DNA of 64,000 nt from Candidatus Bipolaricaulota bacterium (GTDB lineage Bacteria > Bipolaricaulota > Bipolaricaulia > Bipolaricaulales > Bipolaricaulaceae): NCBI GenBank assembly GCA_022838705.1, contig JALHJZ010000004.1, positions 13,447 through 77,446 on the forward strand, read 5' to 3'. Below the pieces are notes generated by a model. That model was not told the DNA's origin and ran no database searches. It saw only the letters and a program-made list of their open reading frames with translations. The translations under genes and the position numbers were made by a program. Positions 25,789 to 34,107 of this stretch are shown piece by piece. Each line of letters opens with the position of its first letter. Positions within the stretch are counted from its first letter, which is position 1.

Positions 25789-28700
25789 CTACCCGATGAT
25801 GTCCTGGTACCAGACGACGAGCTTCACCTTGGCGCCCATGGTCACGGTGATCAGGTAGTACTCACGCCTTGCGTCCCAGGTACCGTTCTTCCGCGTGGGC
25901 GCGGTGGCATCCCCCACCCACTCGTCGTAGTAGAGAGGGCCGCGGCCATACGCTCCACCCGCGATCCGCCCTGGGAACCTGAGGGTCACCTGCGATCCCG
26001 CTGAGAAGGTGCTACTGAACGGGGTCACGCGGTCCTCCGTCTCGCCGGTGATCCGCACCGGCACCCGCAGCTCCTCGTACCCGGGCGTCACACTGACCTG
26101 CCGCCGCGCGTACACCTCGAGCGTGTACCCGAGCGGGCGGACGATGATCGGGCCAGGAATGGCGATCTGGACACAGGATTCGAGGTCCACCTTCTGTTCG
26201 GCGGTTTTCGTTCGCCCCGCCGAGTCATTAGCCTGGACCCGCACCGTGACCGAGCCGCCCCCAGACAGGTTCGCCCGAATCCCGACCGACCCAGAGGCGG
26301 GGAAGGTCCCGACGAGGGCCTGGGTTGTGCCGTTCGGGTAGACAAGGCTGATCGGTCCCACGAAGAGCGGGGCTGTCCCCCCGCTCGCCTGCCAGTACAC
26401 GGTCACGAGGTGGCTGTACTCCTTGTCGCACACCTTCTCCACCGCCACCCGGATCTGCACCGTGAGGTCGGGCACGCGGGCGGCTGCCGCCGTCCGCAGC
26501 GAGACGGAGTACCTGAAGAGCTCACAGTCCCGAGCGTCGAAGAGTCCAAACAGGACCTCGTAGTTCGCCCCCGCCGTAGGCAGGTTTCCGGTGAGGATCC
26601 CCAGCCCCTGGTTAAGGTCGAGGTTCAGCTCAGAGCCGAGGGGGAGGTTCGACGAGATCCGGGTGATGCGGGTGATCCCCGCTGATCGGAACCGGGAGAG
26701 ATCGCCCGCCGGAATGGCCTGCGTTGTGAGGAGGTGCTGCCCGGTAGAAACCTCGCCGAAGTCCCACTTCAGCCCGGCGAGCTGCGGGCACTGGGTGGTG
26801 GTCGCCGCCGTGTAGGTGGTCACCGTGAGGCGCACGACCACGCACTGGTTCCGGTCGAGCAGGTTGTACACGACGCTCCACTTGCCGCCCTCGCGAGGCA
26901 CGGTGCCGGAGAGCTTGCCCTGCCGCGAGGAGAGGATGAGGTCGAAGGCGAGGCTGGCGGGCAAGGTGGAGCTCACGCGGGTCGCGGACACAACCCCGAG
27001 CGAGGCCACCGCGCTCGCGAGATCCGTCGGGAACGACTTCGTGGAGTTCAAGCTGCTCCCCGCCGTCAGCTGTCCGAAGTCCCACGCGATCTCCCGCGTA
27101 GCGGGACAGCCGGTGGGAGTCGGTGGCACGTACTGCTCGCACGTCGGCTGGAGGCATTGCGGGTCAATGAACGTCTGGATGGATGCCTCGATGTTGGGGA
27201 CCACCTCGACCGACGTGGATGCCGTGGCCGCCGCCTGCGCGCAGGCCTGGGCCATCGCCTGGGCCTGGGCAAGGGCTTCCGCACACGCCGCGGCGAACGC
27301 GGCCGCGCGGACCCTCACCTCAGCCGTGGCCGTGGCGCTCGCCTCCGCGTGGGCGAGGGCCACCGCGCAGGCCTGAGCCTGGGCGTACGCCTCCGCCTCC
27401 GCGAGCGCGAGGGCCTGAACGCACGCGAACGCCGACGCCTGGGCCCCGGCGAACGCCGTGGCAGAGGCGTAAGCCGCCGCTGCCGCCTTGGCGAGCGCCG
27501 TCGCGGCTGCCTGTGCGTAGACGGCAACATACGCTTCGGCGTCCGCTTGGGCGAGGGCGGCGGCGTGGGCATGGGCCATCGCCTCCGCCTGCGCGCTCGC
27601 GTAGGCCTCGACACAGGCCACCGCTTGGGCGTAGGCCGCTACGGCCGCCTCCGCCGCCGCGTGCGCGGCAGCATGGGCCTGAGCGATCGCCTCGGCCATC
27701 GCCTGCACCCCGGCCGCAACCTCCGCTTCCGCCTGAGCCTGCGCTTCGACGCACGCCAGGGCCGCCGCCTGCGCATCTGCGGCCGCCTGGGCCACCGCTT
27801 GCACCCCGGCTGCCGCGGCGGCCTGGGCCCGCGCATACGCGCCCGCTGCTGCTTCCGCTGCCGCCTGGGCCTGGACTGCGGCCTGGGCACACGCGGCAGC
27901 GCGAGCGAGGACTGCGGCCGCGGCGAACCCCTCCGCCTGAGCGTAGGCCTCGGCATAGGCCGTGCTCCCCGCCGTCCCCGCCGCCGTCGCCGATGCCGCG
28001 GCGGATGCGGATGCGGACGCGACTGCGGTGGCACAGGCCGTGGCCTCCGCGCGGGCAGTCGCGGCTGCTGTCGCCGCTGTCGCAGCCTGGGCCTTCGCCT
28101 CGGCCACCGCTGCTGCCACGGCCGCGCTCATCGCGCTTGCCTCCGACTGGGCTCGGGCGTGGGCGCTCGCCGCCGCCGAAGCGCGCGCCTCGGCCGTGGC
28201 CCTGGCGGACGCGACCGCCCTCGCCATTGCCTGCGCTGCTGCATCGGCCTGGGCGCACGCCTGGGCACAGGCCGTAGCTTGAGCCTCGGCCTGCGCTTTC
28301 GCTGACGCGATCGCGCGGGCCATCGCGCTCGCCGACGCCTGCGCCGTAGCGCACGCGGTAGCGATCGCCGTCCCTTCCGCCTCGGCAGCGGCCTGCGCTG
28401 AGGCGATCGCCTGCGCGGCCGCTGCGGCCACCGCTTCTGCCTCGGCGTACGCAGCGGCGCACGCCGCGGCCTGGGATTGCGCCGAAGAATGGGCAACCGC
28501 GATCGCACTTGCCGCTGCCCTCGCCTCCGCTTCCGCCTTCGCCCGCGCCTGGGCGACGGCCCGTGCCGCCGCCTCCGCTTGAGCGTAGGCGAACGCGCAC
28601 GCCTGGGCCTGAGCCTCCGCCTGCGCTTGGGCCCGTGCCGCCGCCTCCGCTTGCGCAACCGCCCACGCCTCGGCGCGTGCCGTGGCCTGGGCTGCGGCCT

Positions 28701-29628
28701 GGGCCGCGGCGCTGGCCGTTGCCACCGCGGTCACGAGCGCGTCCACCGTGCCGCCGATCTCGGCGACCACGGTCACGCACGGCACCGCGTCCTTGATGCG
28801 TTGCTTCACAACCTGGGCCGTATCCCGCGCCTGGGAAGAGGCCTGGGCTGAGGTCGCCGCCCGGGCCGCGGCGTAGGCGCGCGCGCTTGCCACTGCCTGG
28901 GCGGATGCCTTGGCCTGGGCCGCTGCCTCGGCACAGGCCCGGGCCTCAGCCTGGGCGGCCGCGAGGGCCGCCGCGGCCGCGCGAGCCTGGGCGTAGGCCG
29001 CTGCTTCCGCCTCGGCCAACGCCGCAGCCGTCGCCGTGGCGTAGGCCTTCACCTCCACCGCCGCGGCAGCACAGGCCGCGGCGCTCGCCTCGGCCTCCGC
29101 CCTCGCCACCGCGCACGCCCGAACGATCGCCGCCACCGCGGCCGCTGCTTCCGCGTCCGCGTCCGCGCATGCGGCCGCCGACGCGGCTGCTTCAGCTTGC
29201 GCCTGTGCACATGCCGTTGCGAACGCGTGGGCCGCCGCCTCCGCCTGCGCGGCCGCCGCGGCGCACGCCTGGGCGCTCGCCTCGGCCTCCGCGACCGCCT
29301 CTGCACATGCGGTGACCGTCGCCCGCGCCTCCGCCTCGGCGCGGGCCACCGCCTGGGCCACCGCCTGGGCCGCTGCCCGGGCGTCCGCACTGGCCGCGGA
29401 CGCCGCCGTGAGGAACGGGGCCACATCGAGTCCCTCCAGGAGCCGTTGGGCCGAAGCAGCCACGGCCTGGGCTTGAGCTGCCGCTTGGGCTGCCGCGGCG
29501 GCCTGAGCCTCAGCGAGGGCCGCAACATCCTGGAGGAACGGCTGGTGCGTGGTCTGCCCGAGGACGGGGAGAAGCGCCCCCGTAATGAGCAAGGCCAGCG
29601 CGACGAACCTACCGAACGCGCTGTTCAT
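25789..29628 (-). CDS. Giant secreted alanine-rich repeat protein
   Basis: A 1279-residue protein of unknown function. A signal peptide (MNSAFGRFVALALLITGALL) is followed by about 770 residues in which nearly every second residue is Ala and the others are mostly Ala, Gln, Glu, Ser, Arg, Thr, Val, Tyr or Cys. The region has a 32-residue period and one non-repetitive break near residues 265-305. Residues about 800-1279 look like folded beta domains. Two copies of about 105 residues each carry a (A/K)WDFG motif after a Cys-Pro and an internal Cys. An Ig-like stretch and a final beta-rich segment (IVRPLGYTLEVYARRQVSVT) follow. AAGGAGGCGG precedes the ATG. It is monocistronic with its own promoter and terminator. 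A fibrous surface, sheath or stalk component is an inference. Confidence 0.85.
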   Translation of the reverse strand: MNSAFGRFVALALLITGALLPVLGQTTHQPFLQDVAALAEAQAAAAAQAAAQAQAVAASAQRLLEGLDVAPFLTAASAASADARAAAQAVAQAVARAEAEARATVTACAEAVAEAEASAQACAAAAAQAEAAAHAFATACAQAQAEAAASAAACADADAEAAAAVAAIVRACAVARAEAEASAAACAAAAVEVKAYATATAAALAEAEAAAYAQARAAAAALAAAQAEARACAEAAAQAKASAQAVASARAYAAARAATSAQASSQARDTAQVVKQRIKDAVPCVTVVAEIGGTVDALVTAVATASAAAQAAAQATARAEAWAVAQAEAAARAQAQAEAQAQACAFAYAQAEAAARAVAQARAKAEAEARAAASAIAVAHSSAQSQAAACAAAYAEAEAVAAAAAQAIASAQAAAEAEGTAIATACATAQASASAMARAIASAKAQAEAQATACAQACAQADAAAQAMARAVASARATAEARASAAASAHARAQSEASAMSAAVAAAVAEAKAQAATAATAAATARAEATACATAVASASASAAASATAAGTAGSTAYAEAYAQAEGFAAAAVLARAAACAQAAVQAQAAAEAAAGAYARAQAAAAAGVQAVAQAAADAQAAALACVEAQAQAEAEVAAGVQAMAEAIAQAHAAAHAAAEAAVAAYAQAVACVEAYASAQAEAMAHAHAAALAQADAEAYVAVYAQAAATALAKAAAAAYASATAFAGAQASAFACVQALALAEAEAYAQAQACAVALAHAEASATATAEVRVRAAAFAAACAEALAQAQAMAQACAQAAATASTSVEVVPNIEASIQTFIDPQCLQPTCEQYVPPTPTGCPATREIAWDFGQLTAGSSLNSTKSFPTDLASAVASLGVVSATRVSSTLPASLAFDLILSSRQGKLSGTVPREGGKWSVVYNLLDRNQCVVVRLTVTTYTAATTTQCPQLAGLKWDFGEVSTGQHLLTTQAIPAGDLSRFRSAGITRITRISSNLPLGSELNLDLNQGLGILTGNLPTAGANYEVLFGLFDARDCELFRYSVSLRTAAAARVPDLTVQIRVAVEKVCDKEYSHLVTVYWQASGGTAPLFVGPISLVYPNGTTQALVGTFPASGSVGIRANLSGGGSVTVRVQANDSAGRTKTAEQKVDLESCVQIAIPGPIIVRPLGYTLEVYARRQVSVTPGYEELRVPVRITGETEDRVTPFSSTFSAGSQVTLRFPGRIAGGAYGRGPLYYDEWVGDATAPTRKNGTWDARREYYLITVTMGAKVKLVVWYQDIIG
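27229..29541 (-). repeat. About two dozen imperfect 96-bp (32-residue) repeats encoding Ala-X arrays
   Basis: Register is exact where checked. The Val codons of the tetrapeptides GVQA, GVQA, CVEA and CVQA lie at 27802, 27706, 27610 and 27418 (96, 96 and 192 bases apart), with YAQA in the intervening unit. Another run aligns as MARAIASA, MARAVASA, MSAAVAAA, CATAVASA at 32-residue steps. Copies diverge strongly in the X positions but keep length and alternation. About 28727-28850 is non-repetitive. Confidence 0.85.
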
Positions 29629-29666
29629 GAGAACCGCCTCCTTCCCTCGCGGGAAGAGAATGGACC

Positions 29667-29696
29667 ACTATAGCACTTGGCTATCGTGCATGCCAG
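29667..29696 (-). promoter_or_regulatory. Promoter of the alanine-rich protein gene
   Basis: Minus-strand TATAGT with CTGGCA 18 bp upstream. The predicted leader is about 32 bases and includes the AAGGAGG ribosome site. The rest of the 29629-29838 gap shows nothing else I can identify. Confidence 0.45.
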
Positions 29697-29838
29697 ATAT
29701 ACACGTCCCGGGGGAAAAGGTTCCCCAGCGGCGCTCCCCTTGTCCGTAGACCCTCGCCGCAACCCGAACCGGCCACGGGCGCACCCGCCCTGGCTTCGGC
29801 CGCGGCCCTCGCTACCATACGGTCAGGAGGTGGTGCGG

Positions 29839-30177
29839 ATGCGACTGGCGAACTACCACTTCGGGCGCATCGAGGCGGACGGGGTTATCTACAAGCACGA
29901 CCTCGTCGTCACCCCGACCGAGATCCGCGACTGGCGCCGCCGGGAGGGCCACCGGGTGTACCCGGAGGATCTCGAACCCGCTCTCGCCGCCACTCCCCAA
30001 ACGATCGTCATCGGCACGGGGTTCTCCGGGCTCCTCCAGGTGACCGCCGATGCGGTGCGCGTCCTTAACGGGAGGGCGATCGAGCTCGTCGCCGAGAAGA
30101 CGGCCGAGGCGGTGGAGGCGTTCAACGACCTCTCCCGCTCGCAGCGGGTGTGCGCCCTCCTCCATCTCACCTGCTAG
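29839..30177 (+). CDS. Mth938-like/DUF498 domain protein
   Basis: A 112-residue small alpha/beta protein of the MTH938/AAMDC/NDUFAF3 superfamily. The conserved pieces are IVIGTGFSG at about residues 55-63, the TAEAVEAFN segment and the ending CALLHLTC. AGGAGGT is 7 bases before the ATG at 29839. Upstream in-frame starts give low-complexity sequence. Biochemical role unknown; mitochondrial relatives aid complex I assembly. Confidence 0.85.
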   Translation: MRLANYHFGRIEADGVIYKHDLVVTPTEIRDWRRREGHRVYPEDLEPALAATPQTIVIGTGFSGLLQVTADAVRVLNGRAIELVAEKTAEAVEAFNDLSRSQRVCALLHLTC

Positions 30178-30186
30178 GGGAGGAGG

Positions 30187-30774
30187 CTACGGTCGGCCGT
30201 TGAGGAGCCCGCACGAGCGGAGGGCCGACTCCAGGCTCCCCGGATCGCGGAACTGCCACGCGGTGATCCCGGCCTCGCGCGCCCCCGCAACGTTCTCCAG
30301 GACATCGTCGAAGAACAGCGCCTCCGTCGGGGGGCACCCCTCCTCGGCGAGGATCCTCCAGTAGAACCGCGGATCGGGTTTGACAAGGCCCATCCGGTGG
30401 GACGCGTACACGGCATCGAACGAAGCGAGGAGGCCCAGCCCCTGGAGGGCAAGCCAGTGGGGCTCCATCGTATTCGTCCCCGCCACGACCCGAGCGCGCC
30501 GCCGGACCCGATCGAGCAGGGTGAGGACCGCGGGGTTCGTCCGCGGCCGGAACTCCCTCTCCCAGAGATCCTCCGCGACCTCCCGCCCCGTCCGGTCGCG
30601 GAATCTGGACCAGAACTCGGGGGGGGTGATCGTCCCCGCCATGAGAAGCCGCGTGTCCTCACCCATGAGGGCGCGGAAGGCCTCCGCGGTCATCCCCAGT
30701 TCCGCCGCGATGGCCGGCACCGCATCCGCGTTGTCCACGGCCACGCCGCCCAGATCGGAGATCACAAGCCTCAC
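30187..30774 (-). CDS. HAD-family hydrolase (YihX-like)
   Basis: A 195-residue HAD-IA phosphatase. Motif I is ISDLGGVAVD, with nucleophile Asp at residue 6 and the DLG form seen in YihX-type sugar phosphatases. Motif II is GTN, motif III has Lys in MGLVKPDPRFYWRIL, and motif IV is FFDDVLENV. It ends 9 bases after the convergent Mth938-like gene and lies just downstream of the sugar transporter genes, which fits a sugar-phosphate substrate (inference). Confidence 0.88.
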   Translation of the reverse strand: MRLVISDLGGVAVDNADAVPAIAAELGMTAEAFRALMGEDTRLLMAGTITPPEFWSRFRDRTGREVAEDLWEREFRPRTNPAVLTLLDRVRRRARVVAGTNTMEPHWLALQGLGLLASFDAVYASHRMGLVKPDPRFYWRILAEEGCPPTEALFFDDVLENVAGAREAGITAWQFRDPGSLESALRSCGLLNGRP

Positions 30775-30777
30775 GAG

Positions 30778-31638
30778 CTACCCCTTCTGAGCGGAGAAGA
30801 GGCGCGCCCCCCCCACGAAGTACCGCGACAGCCCCAAAAAGAGGACGACCATGGGCAGGGAGGCGAGGACCGCGGTCGCCATCATCGCCCCCTCATCGGT
30901 GAACTTCTCCTCAGCGAACAGCGTGATGTAGAGCGGGATCGTCTGCATCTCACGGCTCTGGGCGATGAGGAGCGGCCACATGAGGTTATCCCATTGGGTG
31001 CGGAAGGTGAGGACGGCCAACGTCGCGATCGCTGGCCAGCTGCTGGGGAACACGACACGCCACAGGATCTGCACCTCGCTCGCCCCATCGATGCGGGCGG
31101 CATCGAGGATCTCATCGGGGAAGGTGAGGAGGTGCTGGCGCATGAGGAACACGCCGAACGCGTTCACCAAGAACGGGACGATCAGACCAGCGTATGAGTT
31201 CTGCATCCCCATGTTCGTGGTGATGATGTAGAGGGGGATCATGATCACCTGAAACGGGATCATCATCGTGGCGACGATGAGGAGCATGATCGCCTTCCTG
31301 CCCCGGAACGTGAACTTGGCGAGCCCGTAGCCCGTGACCGTGGACAGGACGACCGTGGTCAACGTGATCGCGGTGGCGACGAAGAGGGAGTTCACCATGT
31401 TCCGAACGAAGTAGAACCGCCCATCGTTCCCCCGGATCGCCTGCCAGAAGTTCTGCCAGTAGAACGTGTTGGGGATCCACCGGTACGGGATGCGCGTCAC
31501 CTCGCTCGCCGGCATGAGCGACGCGGTGACCATGAACACGAGGGGACCTAGAACGTAGACGAGCATTATCCCTAGGACAAGCCACACCCCAACCGTGGCT
31601 GCCACCGACCGACCCTTCGCCCCCTCTCGGCCCCTCAC
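30778..31638 (-). CDS. Carbohydrate ABC transporter permease, MalG type
   Basis: A 286-residue inner-membrane permease with six predicted segments. The EAA loop that docks to the ATPase is ILDAARIDGASEVQILWRVV. The GTG at 31638 forms a GTGA overlap with the upstream permease. No ATP-binding subunit is encoded nearby, so a shared MsmK/UgpC-type ATPase elsewhere is likely. Confidence 0.9.
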   Translation of the reverse strand: MRGREGAKGRSVAATVGVWLVLGIMLVYVLGPLVFMVTASLMPASEVTRIPYRWIPNTFYWQNFWQAIRGNDGRFYFVRNMVNSLFVATAITLTTVVLSTVTGYGLAKFTFRGRKAIMLLIVATMMIPFQVIMIPLYIITTNMGMQNSYAGLIVPFLVNAFGVFLMRQHLLTFPDEILDAARIDGASEVQILWRVVFPSSWPAIATLAVLTFRTQWDNLMWPLLIAQSREMQTIPLYITLFAEEKFTDEGAMMATAVLASLPMVVLFLGLSRYFVGGARLFSAQKG

Positions 31639-32549
31639 AGGTAGCTCACCTCCTCCGAACGCGCCAGACGGAACTGGAGCCAGCTCAAGAGCAACATGAT
31701 CGCGAACAGGATCAAACTTAGGGCGCTCGCCCGGCCGATCTGGAAGTTCCGGATCGCGGTATAGTACACGTTCAGCGTGATCACATCGATCGGTGCCCGC
31801 GGCGATCCGGCCTGGGAAAAGAAGTACTGCGTGCTGAACGTCCGCAAGCACTGGATCATCGCCATGACCGAGACGAGGAGCGTGGTCGGTTTGAGGAGGG
31901 GGAACGTGATCTTCCAGAACGTCTGCCACACGCTCGCCCCATCCACCCGCGCTGCCTCAAACAGCGACCGGGGGATGCTTCCGATGCCGGTGATGAAGAT
32001 GATCGTGAAGTACCCAACGTATTTCCACACGTAGACAAGGATCGTCGAAAGCTGGAGCATCGCCGGCGCCGCAAGCCAGTTATGGTCTACGCCGGGCGTC
32101 CCTGCGATCGTGTTCACGAGCTGGTTGGCAATCCCCCGCGGGTCGAAGATGAGGAGCCAGATCGCTGCCGCCACGACCGTGGACACCACCGCCGGGGAGA
32201 AGAACGCGAGCTGGAGGAACCGCTGGAACTTCCTCCGCGAGGTGATGAACACGGCGAGGATGAGGCTCAACCCGACGAGGAGCGAGAACGCCCCCCCGGT
32301 GAAGATGGCGGTCGCCCGGAGCGAGTTCCAGAACGCCGGCGAGTGGAAGAGGTACACGTAGTTCCCAAGCCCGATGAACTTCGGCGGCGCGGTGGAGAGG
32401 AGGTGCTTCTGGAAGAAGCTGAGGTAGAGCGCATTCAGGACCGGATAGATGCTGAACAACCCGAAGAAGACCAAGCTCGGCAGAACGAACGCCCAGCCCC
32501 AGCGGCCGCGGCGCTCACAGATCCCCCGCGTGTGCGCGTTTTTCCGCAA
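31635..32549 (-). CDS. Carbohydrate ABC transporter permease, MalF type
   Basis: About 304 residues, six membrane segments, EAA loop LFEAARVDGASVWQTFWKI. The start is uncertain. A TTG at 32549 has GAGGGGG five bases upstream, whereas a GTG at 32573 lies inside the preceding hairpin, so the TTG is preferred. It pairs with the MalG-type subunit downstream. Confidence 0.87.
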   Translation of the reverse strand: MRKNAHTRGICERRGRWGWAFVLPSLVFFGLFSIYPVLNALYLSFFQKHLLSTAPPKFIGLGNYVYLFHSPAFWNSLRATAIFTGGAFSLLVGLSLILAVFITSRRKFQRFLQLAFFSPAVVSTVVAAAIWLLIFDPRGIANQLVNTIAGTPGVDHNWLAAPAMLQLSTILVYVWKYVGYFTIIFITGIGSIPRSLFEAARVDGASVWQTFWKITFPLLKPTTLLVSVMAMIQCLRTFSTQYFFSQAGSPRAPIDVITLNVYYTAIRNFQIGRASALSLILFAIMLLLSWLQFRLARSEEVSYL

Positions 32550-32573
32550 CTCGTCCCCCTCGCAAGAAAGCAC

Positions 32574-32597
32574 GAGGGCCCGGTCGCCCGGGCCCTC
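32574..32597 (-). terminator. Intercistronic hairpin between the sugar-binding protein and MalF-type genes
   Basis: A perfect 10-bp stem (GAGGGCCCGG/CCGGGCCCTC) with a 4-base loop, followed on the minus strand by a short T-rich stretch. Partial termination or mRNA protection would raise receptor levels over permease levels, as proposed for the livK-livH hairpin. Confidence 0.65.
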
Positions 32598-32631
32598 TTC
32601 CTACCTCAGGTACCCATGTCCCCCACGTGAG

Positions 32632-33909
32632 CTACTTGTACTCCGCGAGGACCTCGTTCGCCCTCCGGCGCAGCGTGGCCAACGCGTCCTCCGGGGTCAC
32701 GCCCTGCAGCATCACTGCCTTCACGGCGTCATCGAGGAGCTGCTTGAACTCCGGGTTGGCCACGTGCAGCTGCACCATCGACGAGCGGGCCATGTCCGCC
32801 GCGAACACGTCGCCGAACGGCTGCGCTGCGTACACGTCGGAAGCGAGGAGGTCCTTCCGGGGCTGGATCAGGCCAGCCTTGGTGAGGTACTCCTCCGGGT
32901 TCGAGAGCATGTAGGCGATGAACCGCCACGTCCACTCCTGGGTCTCACGCGAGCTCTGCGCGTTCACCATGTAGTAGTGTCCGTAGTAGTGGGCGGCCAT
33001 GTCCCTAACCGCATTCTCGAACACAGGGTACGGGATCACCATCCACTCGCCGCTCTCGTAGAACGCTGGGTTGTCGTTCCTGATCCGGGCGATCTGGTAG
33101 AAGCCGCTCGAACACATCGTCACTTCGTTCCGGTCGAAGTTGAAGAGCGAGCGGGCGGCCTTGTAGGTGGGGGAACCGAGGTTCTTCCCCAATGGGCCCC
33201 ACTGCTGGAGGTACCGCAGCACCTGGAGCCACGCCTCATCATTGATGATTGCCGTCTGCCCGTCCTCACTGAGGAACGCCCCGCCAAGCTGCTCGACCAT
33301 CGGCAGGAGTTCCTCCAGGTAGTAGGGGTAGCGGAAATCAAATCCCCGGCGCTTGATGATCTCGCCCTCGCGGATGACGAGCTTCTCCGAGACCTCCATC
33401 ATCTGCTCCCAGGTTCGCGGGTAGTCCGTATCCGGGTCGAGCCCGACCTCCCGGAAGTACTTCTTGTTCACGAACACCGACCAGATCGTCAGCTCAAGCG
33501 GAAGACCGTACAGCTGGCCGTCCCGATAGACGGGATCGAGGGTCCCCTCGAGGTACGCCCCGAGGATCGTGTCCACGTTCGGGTAGCCCACCCACTCCGG
33601 CCGCAGCGGCGCGACCCGGCCCATGACGAGGTAGGGATACGCGTCGTTGATCTCGAGGTTGAACATGTCCGGCCCCTGGCCCGCCGCGAACGCCGTCAAC
33701 AGCACCTCCGCGATCTTCGCCGACGGGTAGGTCACCCGCTCGATCTTCACCTGAGGGTACAGCGCCTCGAACCGGCGAATGTACTCCTCCTCAAGCGGCG
33801 TCCGGTTGGGGTCCTCATGCGTCCAGAACGTGATCTTGACCGGATTGGCCGCCAGGGCCACCGCGCCCATCGCCAAGAGAGCTACCGCAATCCATGCCAC
33901 CCGTTTCAT
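32632..33909 (-). CDS. Sugar ABC transporter substrate-binding protein
   Basis: A 425-residue extracellular solute-binding protein, family 1 (MalE/UgpB-like). It has a signal peptide (MKRVAWIAVALLAMGAVALAA), then VKITFWTHEDPNRTPLEEEY and the typical FAAGQGPDMFNLEINDAYPY at about residues 70-90. It is first in the operon with two permeases. The specific sugar cannot be deduced. Confidence 0.9.
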   Translation of the reverse strand: MKRVAWIAVALLAMGAVALAANPVKITFWTHEDPNRTPLEEEYIRRFEALYPQVKIERVTYPSAKIAEVLLTAFAAGQGPDMFNLEINDAYPYLVMGRVAPLRPEWVGYPNVDTILGAYLEGTLDPVYRDGQLYGLPLELTIWSVFVNKKYFREVGLDPDTDYPRTWEQMMEVSEKLVIREGEIIKRRGFDFRYPYYLEELLPMVEQLGGAFLSEDGQTAIINDEAWLQVLRYLQQWGPLGKNLGSPTYKAARSLFNFDRNEVTMCSSGFYQIARIRNDNPAFYESGEWMVIPYPVFENAVRDMAAHYYGHYYMVNAQSSRETQEWTWRFIAYMLSNPEEYLTKAGLIQPRKDLLASDVYAAQPFGDVFAADMARSSMVQLHVANPEFKQLLDDAVKAVMLQGVTPEDALATLRRRANEVLAEYK

Positions 33910-34022
33910 GTGCGTTGCCTCCTTAGAACCTCACTGGCTTCCCTCTTCCCGTGACCGCAACGCCACACCTTCCCTGACGGCTCTCACCCCCCTTGCGGAG
34001 CGACAAAACCCGTTCTCTTGCC

Positions 34023-34051
34023 AGTATACCCCTCGGATCCTGCTTCGCCCA
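34023..34051 (-). promoter_or_regulatory. Possible promoter of the sugar importer operon
   Basis: Minus-strand TATACT with only a weak -35 (TGGGCG) at 17 bp. It lies in the divergent gap with the M42 peptidase gene and would give a leader of about 105 bases. Confidence 0.35.
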
Positions 34052-34107
34052 GTGCGGGTCGCCCCAACGTGGTAGACTCCCTCATCTTGCGAACGGGAGG
34101 GAGCACG

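Noticed and set aside
26734..28305. Long plus-strand reading frames of 300-520 codons across the alanine-rich gene
   Set aside because: They are Arg/Gly/Pro-rich mirror images of GC-rich Ala codons, without signal peptide, ribosome site or domain. The minus-strand frame has all of these and non-repetitive folded-looking domains at its end.
27229..29541. CRISPR array or tandem DNA satellite
   Set aside because: The 96-base units are diverged, have no constant repeat/unique spacer alternation, and keep one open reading frame throughout. It is a protein repeat.
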